DNA of 33,106 nt from a virus. Shown in pieces: positions 8,492 through 16,668 of the stretch. The notes under the pieces are model-generated. The model was not told where the DNA came from. It saw only the letters and a list, made by a program, of their open reading frames with translations, and searched no databases. The stretch lies in IMG/VR virus record IMGVR_UViG_3300047548_000541, positions 1 through 33,106 of that record. The stretch is one strand, 5' to 3'. Position 1 is the first letter of the stretch. Every line of letters begins with the position of its first letter. Both the position numbers and the translations under genes were made by a program.

Positions 8492-8869
8492 ATGATGAAT
8501 CCAAGTGAAATGCTTAGAAAATTAGCCGACATTATAGACTCAATGGGCATGGACAATGTACAATCTAATATGCAGCCACAAGCAAGCTTATCCCCAGTTA
8601 CTGGGCTAAAGCAAGTTGATGTTGACAATACTGATCAAACTGATGATAAAACAATGATTCCTCCGCTACAACAAAAGATTGAATTGCTTAAGAAAGCAAC
8701 TGGTGTTGAAAATGCATTTGATAAAAATGGCGAAGAGGAAGAAGGCGAAGAATCTAATTGTGGTTGCGGTGGCGAAAGCGATGAGATTGATGTATTAAAG
8801 AAAAACGCTGGTTTACCAACTACTGCTGTAGTTCAAGTAGCAAGTGAAGACAACGACATAACAGGATAA
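8492..8869 (+). CDS. Acidic conserved phage protein, probably virion-associated
   Basis: A 125-aa protein with a helical N-terminus (SEMLRKLADIIDSM), a conserved centre (MIPPLQQKIELLKKATGVEN) and an acidic stretch (EEEEGEE). A CGCGG patch and a second short helix (DEIDVLKKNAG) follow. The centre and overall arrangement recur in uncharacterised proteins of marine T4-like phages next to fibre genes. A weak AAGGAAAA ribosome binding site precedes the ATG. It sits 14 nt after the previous gene and 4 nt before the next fibre gene. The function is unknown. Confidence 0.75.
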   Translation: MMNPSEMLRKLADIIDSMGMDNVQSNMQPQASLSPVTGLKQVDVDNTDQTDDKTMIPPLQQKIELLKKATGVENAFDKNGEEEEGEESNCGCGGESDEIDVLKKNAGLPTTAVVQVASEDNDITG

Positions 8870-8873
8870 ATTA

Positions 8874-10400
8874 ATGGCAATCTTTGATTTCTTCCTAAGC
8901 AGAAATAATGGAACAGATTTAGAAACATATGTAGGTCATAAAGATCGACTATTCTATGATACTGACGAGAAGTTACTAAGAATCAGCGATGGTGTTACGC
9001 CAGGCGGCAAGGTCATAAACAGTATAGCTTTAGTTAGCACATCTACTCCTTCTAATCCTAGCGTCGGAGACCTTTGGTATAAACCTACAACTAAAGAATT
9101 ATTAACTTATTATAATGGGTCATTCCGAGGCACTATTAATGCTGCAACAGAAACAACAATTGGTGGCATTAAAGCAGGTCCTGGAGTTGTAGTTGCCAGT
9201 GATGGTACGTTAAGTTTAGATAGCACCGGCATTCCATTTAACTTTGGTGACTTTTACGCTTTCACTAACGAAGGCGATCAAGATGGTGCTTGCTTAAGTT
9301 CTATTAACTTAGATCAAGACGTAAACATAGTTTCAAATGGTGAAGGTTCTATTAATGTAATTGGCGAGTTTCATATACATACTACAAACAATAATGTAAA
9401 TGAAGCATTAACTAACGATCCTGTATTCAGCGTTGATAGCGAAGGCGATACCAGTTTAAGAACTTTAAATGTAGTTAACAAAACTGATCTTGGTTTAATG
9501 GCACCACTTAATGTTACTATTAATGCAGACGGGCTAACTAAAACACCAACTGTAATAAGTGGTTCTGTTGCACAATTTACTGGAAGAGATAACAGAACAG
9601 CATTGTTGGTTTTAGATACGTATGGTCTTGATTCTACATCCAGTTTAACTGGTGGTGAATTTACATTTAGAGCAGGCCGTGGTACTAACGCTTCAACATC
9701 TGCGGTTCAATCAGGTGACAGACTAGGAAGAATAACTGCTGCTGGATGGGCGTCTAATGGTTATGGCGGTATTGGTGTTGGTGGTATAAGCATACTTGCT
9801 AATGAAAATTATACTCCAACTGCTCGCGGGAGTAGAGTAGAAATTTATGTTACCCAAAACGGAACAATAACACCAGCTACTGTTGCAACAATTGATAGCA
9901 CTGGCATCACAATGGCTAGTGGCAAAGTATTGACTGGCAATGTTACTGGTAATGCTTCAACAGCGAGTAAAGTCAGCAACGCTTTAACAGCAGGTTTTGG
10001 CGTCAAGATGTCATCAGGCACTACTTACGATGGTAGTGCAGCATTAACATTAAATCAGTATCATGCAGTAACTGGTCCTGTAACTGTCGTTGCCAATGCT
10101 TATGCGTTAGATCTAACCACAGCGTCAGGTATCGTCATATTGGACAACAGCCAAAATAACTTTACCGTAACTATATCAAATCCTGTAGCAGGTAAAGTAG
10201 TTAGGCTAATCGTGCTAAACATGAAGGGCGGCCCTGGAGCACCTACTGTAACAGTTAGTGGGCTAACAGCAACTAACAGTTCAACTGGTGCTGCTAACTT
10301 CCAATATAATGGTGGTGGCACTGGTATTGCAGAAGTAGAGTTTATCTGTACAACAAGTGCTCTAAGCGGCGTTTACATGGTTGCCTCAGGTGCTAAGTAA
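8874..10400 (+). CDS. Tail-fibre / virion structural protein
   Basis: A 508-aa Gly/Thr/Ser/Asn-rich protein. The N-terminal 45 residues (FFLSRNNGTDLETYVGHKDR, then LFYDTDEKLLRISDG) form a phage 'label' module in which a short beta hairpin introduces the fibre. Residues 60-85 carry PSVGDLWYKPTTKELLTYYN, typical of fibre collars. Residues around 355-400 have the fibre signature LTGNVTGNASTASKV. The C-terminal 110 residues look like a beta-sandwich (TVVANAYALDLTTASGIVIL). It is on the strand opposite the two other fibre genes. Its exact place in the virion cannot be told. Confidence 0.8.
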   Translation: MAIFDFFLSRNNGTDLETYVGHKDRLFYDTDEKLLRISDGVTPGGKVINSIALVSTSTPSNPSVGDLWYKPTTKELLTYYNGSFRGTINAATETTIGGIKAGPGVVVASDGTLSLDSTGIPFNFGDFYAFTNEGDQDGACLSSINLDQDVNIVSNGEGSINVIGEFHIHTTNNNVNEALTNDPVFSVDSEGDTSLRTLNVVNKTDLGLMAPLNVTINADGLTKTPTVISGSVAQFTGRDNRTALLVLDTYGLDSTSSLTGGEFTFRAGRGTNASTSAVQSGDRLGRITAAGWASNGYGGIGVGGISILANENYTPTARGSRVEIYVTQNGTITPATVATIDSTGITMASGKVLTGNVTGNASTASKVSNALTAGFGVKMSSGTTYDGSAALTLNQYHAVTGPVTVVANAYALDLTTASGIVILDNSQNNFTVTISNPVAGKVVRLIVLNMKGGPGAPTVTVSGLTATNSSTGAANFQYNGGGTGIAEVEFICTTSALSGVYMVASGAK

Positions 10401-10432
10401 AAATCTTAATATCAATTAAAGGAGTAATCAAA

Positions 10433-10594
10433 ATGTCTAAAGCACGTATCGGCGCTCAAGGCGCCGCAAAGAATGTCCTCGGTCGCAGCAGCAGTGGCAA
10501 GAAGACTTCAATTGGAGGCAGCAATAACAGTCGTCCAAAGAGTCGTAGCGCAAAGCTTTCAACCAAAGCTTATCGTGGACAAGGCAGAGTTTAA
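10433..10594 (+). CDS. Very basic 53-aa protein without acidic residues
   Basis: Small ORF beginning MSKARIGAQGAAKNVLGRSS and ending STKAYRGQGRV, with an AAAGGAG ribosome binding site 9 nt before the ATG. It has 7 Lys and 6 Arg and no Asp or Glu, plus many Ser and Gly, so it should bind nucleic acid or another acidic surface. It lies between a fibre gene and dsbA in the late block. A protamine-like or DNA-condensing packaging role is an inference. It could also be a small ribosome- or head-binding peptide. A 6-bp inverted repeat (TTTTGC/GCAAAA, 10595-10612) directly follows its stop codon. Confidence 0.7.
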   Translation: MSKARIGAQGAAKNVLGRSSSGKKTSIGGSNNSRPKSRSAKLSTKAYRGQGRV

Positions 10595-10646
10595 TTTTGC
10601 ATTTACGCAAAAACAATGTTAGCTTGTTCTCAGCAAAGGAAGTACA

Positions 10647-10910
10647 ATGACAACAACACGTAATTTTAATGCTGAAGAAAAGGCAAAGCTTACTCAAATT
10701 ATCCGCGAGGGTTCAACAATCCTTCAGGAAGTTGAGGATCTTAATGGTAGCTTAAGTGACACTATTAAGGCTGTAGCCGAAGAGCTACAGATTAAGCCAG
10801 GTATCCTAAAGAAGGCAATTAACATTGCACACAAGGGCGAATATCAACGCCATGCTGAGGACTTTAGTATGCTTGAAGATGTTCTTGCCGCAGTCGGTAA
10901 AGCAGAATAA
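10647..10910 (+). CDS. dsbA: DsbA-like double-stranded DNA binding protein
   Basis: An 87-aa all-helical protein, the size of T4 DsbA (89 aa), with the arrangement seen in marine phage homologues: an amphipathic helix (AEEKAKLTQIIREGSTILQE), the block DTIKAVAEELQIKPGILKKA, then HKGEYQRHAEDFSMLEDVL. T4 DsbA binds double-stranded DNA near late promoters and modulates late transcription. The start has AAAGGAAG 4 nt upstream. It is the last gene before the strong terminator. The assignment rests on size, helix pattern and remembered homologues, not an alignment. Confidence 0.72.
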   Translation: MTTTRNFNAEEKAKLTQIIREGSTILQEVEDLNGSLSDTIKAVAEELQIKPGILKKAINIAHKGEYQRHAEDFSMLEDVLAAVGKAE

Positions 10911-10923
10911 AACTTTTAAAATT

Positions 10924-10962
10924 AAACTAGACAGCAGTAACTCTATTGCTGTCTAGTTTTTT
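10924..10962 (+). terminator. Strong rho-independent terminator
   Basis: A perfect 13-bp inverted repeat (AAACTAGACAGCA at 10924-10936 and its complement at 10947-10959) with a 10-nt loop runs into six T residues (10957-10962). It closes the dsbA transcript and separates the virion block from the enzyme cassette that begins 10 nt later. Confidence 0.92.
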
Positions 10963-10972
10963 AGGATCACTG

Positions 10973-11446
10973 ATGAAAGACCGTGAAGATATTACTTTTG
11001 AAATTTATCTAAAACCTGTTTATGCAGATGTTCCACCCGGTGCTCAAATATTCATTAATGATGAATGTAAGTATGATGGGTTAATTGACAACGATACTGT
11101 TGTAAAGTTTAACCATACACTGTATTTTAATCAACAACACCAATTGCGTATTCATCGCTATAATAAAGAAAAAAGTCGCCCAGTTAACGATATTCATCAA
11201 ACACTTATACTTGATAAAATTATTATCGACGGCGTTGACATACAAAACATTATCTTTAGCAGAAGCTATAATGAACCAGATTATCCTGAGCATTGGGCAA
11301 AACAAAATCCAGATCTGCAAAAAACTATTATTGCAGAAACACATTTTGGATTTAACGGTGTTTGGAGATTAAACTTTACTAGCCCATTTTATATGTTTGT
11401 TATGAATTGTGTTGCTGGAAGGATGAACAATGTTTCAATTTACTAA
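10973..11446 (+). CDS. Unknown beta-rich protein heading the enzyme cassette
   Basis: A 157-aa protein. I chose ATG 10973 because AGGA lies 6 nt upstream; the open frame extends back to 10946, inside the terminator. The sequence is rich in predicted beta strands (ITFEIYLKPVYADVPPGAQI; HQLRIHRYNK; LILDKIIIDGVDI) and ends in an aromatic segment (HFGFNGVWRLNFTSPFYMF). The pattern reminds me of small carbohydrate- or ligand-binding beta sandwiches, but I cannot name a family. It overlaps the next gene by 17 nt, which implies co-translation with the aminotransferase-fold protein. Confidence 0.7.
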   Translation: MKDREDITFEIYLKPVYADVPPGAQIFINDECKYDGLIDNDTVVKFNHTLYFNQQHQLRIHRYNKEKSRPVNDIHQTLILDKIIIDGVDIQNIIFSRSYNEPDYPEHWAKQNPDLQKTIIAETHFGFNGVWRLNFTSPFYMFVMNCVAGRMNNVSIY

Positions 11447-12257
11447 AGAGCAACTTTCTCCTGCCCTCACTATCATAAGGGATAAAGAATTTGCACAATT
11501 CAAAGAAAACTGGTTTAAAAATCCACAAGTAGAAGTTTCTAGAGAAGAATTTAAAACAGCAGCAGACGCTTGGTTTAAATCATCTAAGCTCAATACATTG
11601 TATGGGTGGGAACACTTTGATCAAATTGATATAACAACTGGCAACACACAGTATATCGAATCATTCTTCATACGTTATGGTAAAGATAATTTCCAAATAA
11701 TTGAGAATGAATACGCTTACTATGGGCTAATGGGCAAATACGGGGTTAAGGTGGAAGACCTTAAACCAAATATGCCGTTAATAGTAACATTGCCTCATTA
11801 TGGTTATGGCGGTATGCGTCCAGAGTGGAATCAACTATTACAAATTTGCGAAGATCGTAACATTGATATACACATTGATTTTGCATGGTTGCCGCTTGCA
11901 AGTGGATTAGTTATTGACTTATCGCATCCTCGCATACAGTCGTTTGCAATGAGTCTATCTAAGTTTGCAATGACTTGGAATAAAGTTGGTTTGCGTTGGT
12001 CTCGTCAACGCACAATGGATTCAATTACTATTATGAATCATTACTACGGACCAATTAACTCAAATAAGTTTTCATGTGGTATGCATATGATCAATACGTT
12101 TACTCGCGATCATTTGTGGAACAAGTATGGAACATACTACAATGATCTTTGCACATCATTAGGAACAACACCAACTAATTTACTAACTATTATTCGCTTT
12201 GACGGTGACCCTATTTCATATGATTGCGGAGGTATATTAACAAATTTAAATGTATAA
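11430..12257 (+). CDS. Fold-type I PLP-dependent aminotransferase-like protein (compact)
   Basis: A 275-aa protein with the core of an aminotransferase: HIDFAWLPLASGL supplies the Asp150 expected to contact the pyridine nitrogen, followed by a Trp where Tyr is common. SFAMSLSKFAMTWNKVGLRW (171-190) matches the S-x-S-K loop with Lys178 as the Schiff-base lysine and an Arg189 near the phosphate site. The usual NPxNPTG segment is replaced by LPHYGYGG (121-128). At 275 aa it is much shorter than the usual 380-420, so the C-terminal small domain is reduced or absent. Activity is uncertain. It overlaps both neighbouring genes (17 and 8 nt). Confidence 0.65.
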   Translation: MFQFTKEQLSPALTIIRDKEFAQFKENWFKNPQVEVSREEFKTAADAWFKSSKLNTLYGWEHFDQIDITTGNTQYIESFFIRYGKDNFQIIENEYAYYGLMGKYGVKVEDLKPNMPLIVTLPHYGYGGMRPEWNQLLQICEDRNIDIHIDFAWLPLASGLVIDLSHPRIQSFAMSLSKFAMTWNKVGLRWSRQRTMDSITIMNHYYGPINSNKFSCGMHMINTFTRDHLWNKYGTYYNDLCTSLGTTPTNLLTIIRFDGDPISYDCGGILTNLNV

Positions 12258-13329
12258 AATTAACAACAGCTCCGACAAACTCAATGTTTGCATGTTAGGC
12301 AAAACATATGACCCTAGCGTTTTTTCCTACATCGCTGATCGTAGGATTAGAAATATACTTGAAACTTTAGTAATAGAAACAGCAGAAGATCTTAATCAAA
12401 TAGAAAAGTCTCTACTGTCGCATAACATACAAGTCTTGCGCCCATCTGATACTACGTTTAAGGTTGGTAAAAAAATATTACCTAGTATGTTAACCCCACG
12501 AGACCATCTTGCTATGATTGGGGATACATTTTACATGCCTACTCCTAGCTTAAACACTAAATGGAATACACTCAAAGGAGAATCTTGGCCTACAAATCCA
12601 CCTAACAGTACTGATGAGTTAGATGAATATGTTAAACAAGAATTAAACTTGTTTGGTGTTAGCTGTATTGAAGACTTGTTCGATTATGATTTTAGTTGCT
12701 TTACAGCTTTAGAAAATGCAATGGCTAGACAACGCATAGTGTATGATCAAAAAGTTGATTCAGCTATGTATCGCTTGTTTAATGGTAAAATTTATGTTGG
12801 AACATGGCCAGGTGATAATGTAGATGATGTACAGCGTAAGGCTAATGCATTATTTCCTAATTACGATTGCATAGTAATACCAAGTGAAGGACATTTGGAT
12901 GGTGTTATGTTCATTGCTTGTGAAGGACTTATATTTTCAAGCAGGGATATTGATGTATCAATTTACCATAAAGTGTTCCCAGGATGGCAAATAGTATACA
13001 ATAATCCATCTGTAAGTACAAACAATTCAAATTATAAATCTCTCAACAATGGTAAGTGGATTTTAAAAGACGCCGAGTACGATAATGAATTTTGTGACTT
13101 TATCGAACATTATTTTAGCACTTGGACTGGGGATATTTCTGAATCAACATTTGATGTTAACATGCTATTTTTAGATGAAAATAACGTTGGGTGTGTTACT
13201 GTAAATGAAAGCAATTTCAAGATACTTGAACAACATGGAATAACCCCGCATGTATTTCCATTTCGACACATAAACTTTTGGGATTCTGGCTTACACTGTT
13301 TAACAGCAGACATAGATAGAGGAAATTAA
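12250..13329 (+). CDS. Amidinotransferase-like (pentein fold) enzyme
   Basis: A 359-aa protein with amidinotransferase landmarks in order: LTPRDHLAMIGDTFYMP (81-97), like the substrate-site Arg/Asp loop; SEGHLDG (212-218), with the catalytic His and Asp; and FWDSGLHCLTADIDR (343-357), with Cys350 as the expected nucleophile. Arginine:glycine amidinotransferases move a guanidino group from arginine to an amine, and the length fits (about 350-420 aa). The true acceptor is unknown. It overlaps the upstream gene by 8 nt and is 1 nt from the oxygenase gene, so the three enzymes probably form one pathway. Confidence 0.78.
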   Translation: MYKINNSSDKLNVCMLGKTYDPSVFSYIADRRIRNILETLVIETAEDLNQIEKSLLSHNIQVLRPSDTTFKVGKKILPSMLTPRDHLAMIGDTFYMPTPSLNTKWNTLKGESWPTNPPNSTDELDEYVKQELNLFGVSCIEDLFDYDFSCFTALENAMARQRIVYDQKVDSAMYRLFNGKIYVGTWPGDNVDDVQRKANALFPNYDCIVIPSEGHLDGVMFIACEGLIFSSRDIDVSIYHKVFPGWQIVYNNPSVSTNNSNYKSLNNGKWILKDAEYDNEFCDFIEHYFSTWTGDISESTFDVNMLFLDENNVGCVTVNESNFKILEQHGITPHVFPFRHINFWDSGLHCLTADIDRGN

Positions 13330-13330
13330 A

Positions 13331-13906
13331 ATGCCAATTGATCAAACACTAATAGATGACAGCATAATCTATTCAAAAGAAAAGATGTCTGCTGCTACAA
13401 AAACTGTTTGTCCTCACATATATGCTATGAGTGATTTTCTATATCAACCTCTGCTAGATAAGTTCCTAAAATATTTAGATAGTTACGAAAATTGGAAAGC
13501 TGCTGAGCCACCATTACCTGGTAGACAGTTACTCAATTGGGAATTTGATACTGTAGTTGAAGAAGTACATATTTGTATGGAAGCAATTACTAATGAAGTG
13601 AATGCACTGCTTTCAACCAACCATAATAAGTTCCTTGGTCTAAACATTTGGAAAGATGTAAGCCCTTACAAAATTGAGGCTCATACAGACAATCCAGTTA
13701 TTGGAACCAGCTTGCAAATATACCTAAACAATTGCAATGCTAACTTAGCTACTAATTTCTCATACGAGGGCAAAAATATATCCCTGCCATACAACAGTAA
13801 CTCTGGATACATAATGAACAATGATTTTAGAGTAACGCATTGGATGACGACCCCATTGCCAGAAAACTTTAACCGTTATAGCTTGTATGCTATATGGAAA
13901 AGTTAA
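13331..13906 (+). CDS. 2-oxoglutarate/Fe(II)-dependent oxygenase-like protein
   Basis: A 191-aa protein with a double-stranded beta-helix metal site: HTD (118-120), the distal His in RVTHWM (His170) and an Arg in NRYSLYAIW (Arg182) suited to the 2-oxoglutarate carboxylate. The segment GTSLQIYLNNCNANLATNFS fits the central strands. These enzymes hydroxylate or otherwise oxidise amino acids, peptides, nucleotides or lipids. AGAGGAA precedes the start. It ends the enzyme cassette, directly before the gene 43 promoter. The substrate cannot be told. Confidence 0.78.
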   Translation: MPIDQTLIDDSIIYSKEKMSAATKTVCPHIYAMSDFLYQPLLDKFLKYLDSYENWKAAEPPLPGRQLLNWEFDTVVEEVHICMEAITNEVNALLSTNHNKFLGLNIWKDVSPYKIEAHTDNPVIGTSLQIYLNNCNANLATNFSYEGKNISLPYNSNSGYIMNNDFRVTHWMTTPLPENFNRYSLYAIWKS

Positions 13907-13935
13907 TTGTTAATTCCCGCGATATTTGTTATAAA
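13907..13935 (+). promoter_or_regulatory. Sigma70-type promoter for DNA polymerase
   Basis: TTGTTA (13907-13912), a 17-nt spacer and TATAAA (13930-13935) precede gene 43 by about 60 nt. The predicted start near 13942 falls at a 13-nt palindrome, GCAATTCAATTGC (13943-13955), which could be an operator or a 5' end stem. The -35 begins right after the stop codon of the oxygenase gene. Confidence 0.6.
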
Positions 13936-13966
13936 TTAAAACGCAATTCAATTGCATGTAGAGGTA

Positions 13967-13984
13967 GGTCAGCCGTAAGTGACT
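13967..13984 (+). promoter_or_regulatory. Candidate gp43 translational operator hairpin
   Basis: GGTCA (13967-13971) pairs with TGACT (13980-13984), four Watson-Crick pairs plus one G-U, closing an 8-nt loop GCCGTAAG. The hairpin abuts the ribosome binding site AGGAG (13985-13989), which is 6 nt before the ATG. T4 and RB69 gene 43 mRNAs are repressed by their own polymerase at a hairpin with a roughly 5-bp stem and 8-nt loop just before the ribosome binding site, so the geometry matches. The stem is short and could be chance. Confidence 0.45.
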
Positions 13985-13995
13985 AGGAGATTTTT

Positions 13996-16656
13996 ATGAG
14001 TTACGTAGACGCTCTGTTTGACAGAGAACGAGATCGCATCCATATTGTGGAGCGAGTAAATGGCGAACGCCGTTACACAGATTATCCCGCCCAGTACATC
14101 TTTTATTATGATGACCCCAAGGGCAAATTCAAAACAATTTATGATACACCTGTAAGTAGGTTTAGTACACGCAACAATAAGGAGTTCCGTAAGGAACTTG
14201 CTATGCGTAAGGGAAAGACAACATGGGAAAGCGATATGAATCCTGTGTTCCGTTGTCTTGCAGAAAATTATTTAGGCAAGGATGCTCCAAAGTTACACGT
14301 AGCATTTTTCGACATCGAAACGGACTTCGATCCTGAAAAAGGTTTTAGTACACCCGAAGATCCGTTTACAAAGATTACTGCTATTACAGTTTACTTACAG
14401 TGGCTAGATCAGCTTGTCACACTTGCAATTCCACCAAATGGAATGAGCATGGAAAGTGCAAATGAGATTGGTGCAAAGTTTGATAACACATTCATGTTTG
14501 AAGAAGAAACAGACATGATGAAAACATTCCTCGATCTAATTGAGGACGCAGACGTGCTTAGTGGTTGGAACAGTGAAGGTTACGATATTCCATATTGTAT
14601 TAACCGCACTGCACGTATCCTAAGCAAAGATGATACACGTCGTTTTTGTTTATGGCAGCAAATGCCAAAAGGTCGTGAGTATGAAAAGTTTGGTGCAGTT
14701 CGCCAAACATTCGATCTAGTTGGTCGCATTCACGTTGACTATATGAACTTGTATCGCAAGTACACTTACGAAGAGCGCCACAGCTATTCTCTCGACGCTA
14801 TTGGTGATTACGAACTTGGTGAGCGTAAGGTTGTTTACGAAGGCAGCTTAGATGCACTGTACAACAAGGACTTTGAAAAGTTCATTGCGTATAACAGACA
14901 AGACGTTGCACTGCTTGGTAAGCTTGATGCAAAGCTTAAGTTTATGGATTTGTCTAACGTTCTCGCACATGAAAACACTGTGCTAATCCAAACAACTATG
15001 GGTGCAGTTGCACTAACAGAACAAGCTATCATTAACGAAGCACATAGTCTTGGATTAGTTGTACCTGATCGTAAGAATCATGGTGAGAACACACAAGCTG
15101 CCGGTGCATACGTTGCATATCCTAAAAAAGGATTGCATGAATGGATTGGCGCAATTGACATTAACTCGCTATACCCATCCGCAATTCGTGCGCTTAACAT
15201 GGCGCCAGAAAGCATTGTTGGTCAGCTAAGACCAATTATGACTGACAAATACATTACTAATAAAATGGAAAACGAAAAATGCAGTTTTGCAGAAGCGTGG
15301 GAAGGTTTGTTTGGTAGTTTAGAGTACACCGCAGTTATGGAACAAAAGCGTGGTGTAGAGATTACAATTGATTGGGCAGATGGCACTGAGGATGTGTTTA
15401 CTGGACACGAAGTCTTCAACATGATCTTTAAAAGCAATCAGCCATGGATTATGAGTGCAAACGGCACGATCTTTAGTTATGAACGTAAGGGCGTTGTACC
15501 AGGTCTGCTTGAACGTTGGTATGCAGAACGTAAAGTAATGCAGGCAAAGTTGAAGGAAGCTATCGCAGCAGGCGACAAGGAACAGATAGAGTTTTGGGAC
15601 AAGCGTCAGTTAGTTAAGAAGATTAACCTTAACTCACTTTACGGCGCAATCTTAAATCCAGGATGTCGTTTCTTTGACAAACGTATTGGTCAATCTACTA
15701 CACTAACTGGTCGTAGCATTGCTAAGCATATGGACAGTTATGTAAACGAATGTATTACTGGCAAGTATGATCACGTGGGTGACTCAATCATCTATGGTGA
15801 TACTGACTCTGTTTACTTTAGTGCGTGGCCTATTATCAAAGAAGATGTTGAAGCTGGTCGTATGGAATGGAACAAAGAGATTTGTGTACAGCTATATGAC
15901 AACATTGCAGATCAAGTTAATCAGAGCTTCCCAGCATTTATGGAGCAAGCATTCCATTGTCCACGTGAACTTGGCGCTATTATTAAAGGCGGTCGTGAAC
16001 TTGTTGCAAGTCGCGGTCTATACATTACTAAGAAGCGTTATGCAGTGCTTATCTATGATAAGGAAGGCAAGCGTCAAGATGTTGATGGTAAACCAGGCAA
16101 AGTAAAAGCTATGGGACTTGATCTTAAGCGTTCAGATACTCCAAAAGTAGTGCAGGACTTCTTAAGCAAGATTCTAATGGATGTGCTGTGTGGTGCAGAA
16201 GAGCGTGACATTCTAGATAAGATCGTTGCGTTCCGTGAGGAGTTTACTACACGACCTGCATGGGAAAAGGGTACACCAAAGCGTGTTAACAAGCTCACTT
16301 ACTATGGCGACATGGAAAAGAAGATGGGTAAATTCAATATGCCAGGTCACGTTAGGGCTGCACTAAATTGGAATACACTTAAGAAAATGTACAGCGACAA
16401 CTACAGTATTAAAATTACTGATGGCCAGAAAGTCATTGTATGTAAGCTTAAGGATAATCCAATTGGTTACACAAGCGTTGCATATCCTATTGATGAAAAC
16501 CATTTACCAGAATGGTTCTTAGATCTACCATTTGATCACAATGCAATGGAATCAACTATTGTTGATGGCAAAGTTGAAAACTTGCTTGGCGTACTCAACT
16601 GGAATCTAAGTAGCACAGTAGGTAATAACAATTCGTTTAATGCAATGTTTGGTTAA
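13996..16656 (+). CDS. 43: T4-type family B DNA polymerase (gp43)
   Basis: An 886-aa replicative polymerase, close to T4 gp43 (898 aa). Exonuclease motifs: FFDIETDFD (Asp106/Glu108), SGWNSEGYDIPY and YNRQDVALLGKLD. Polymerase motifs: DINSLYPSAIRALN (A), KKINLNSLYGAILNPG (B) and IYGDTDSVYFS (C). All catalytic carboxylates are present. The last residues, NNSFNAMFG, lie where T4-type polymerases carry the peptide that docks on the gp45 clamp; the same FNAMF occurs in DpdA. AGGAG lies 6 nt before the ATG, behind a candidate autoregulatory hairpin. Confidence 0.97.
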   Translation: MSYVDALFDRERDRIHIVERVNGERRYTDYPAQYIFYYDDPKGKFKTIYDTPVSRFSTRNNKEFRKELAMRKGKTTWESDMNPVFRCLAENYLGKDAPKLHVAFFDIETDFDPEKGFSTPEDPFTKITAITVYLQWLDQLVTLAIPPNGMSMESANEIGAKFDNTFMFEEETDMMKTFLDLIEDADVLSGWNSEGYDIPYCINRTARILSKDDTRRFCLWQQMPKGREYEKFGAVRQTFDLVGRIHVDYMNLYRKYTYEERHSYSLDAIGDYELGERKVVYEGSLDALYNKDFEKFIAYNRQDVALLGKLDAKLKFMDLSNVLAHENTVLIQTTMGAVALTEQAIINEAHSLGLVVPDRKNHGENTQAAGAYVAYPKKGLHEWIGAIDINSLYPSAIRALNMAPESIVGQLRPIMTDKYITNKMENEKCSFAEAWEGLFGSLEYTAVMEQKRGVEITIDWADGTEDVFTGHEVFNMIFKSNQPWIMSANGTIFSYERKGVVPGLLERWYAERKVMQAKLKEAIAAGDKEQIEFWDKRQLVKKINLNSLYGAILNPGCRFFDKRIGQSTTLTGRSIAKHMDSYVNECITGKYDHVGDSIIYGDTDSVYFSAWPIIKEDVEAGRMEWNKEICVQLYDNIADQVNQSFPAFMEQAFHCPRELGAIIKGGRELVASRGLYITKKRYAVLIYDKEGKRQDVDGKPGKVKAMGLDLKRSDTPKVVQDFLSKILMDVLCGAEERDILDKIVAFREEFTTRPAWEKGTPKRVNKLTYYGDMEKKMGKFNMPGHVRAALNWNTLKKMYSDNYSIKITDGQKVIVCKLKDNPIGYTSVAYPIDENHLPEWFLDLPFDHNAMESTIVDGKVENLLGVLNWNLSSTVGNNNSFNAMFG

Positions 16657-16668
16657 TTAAATATATCT

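Noticed and set aside
10595-10612. TTTTGC-N6-GCAAAA after the 53-aa gene
   Set aside because: A short A+T-rich stem without a T-tract; not convincing as a terminator.
10946-10972. Upstream extension of the gene at 10973 to 10946
   Set aside because: It would start inside the terminator hairpin; ATG 10973 has AGGA 6 nt upstream.
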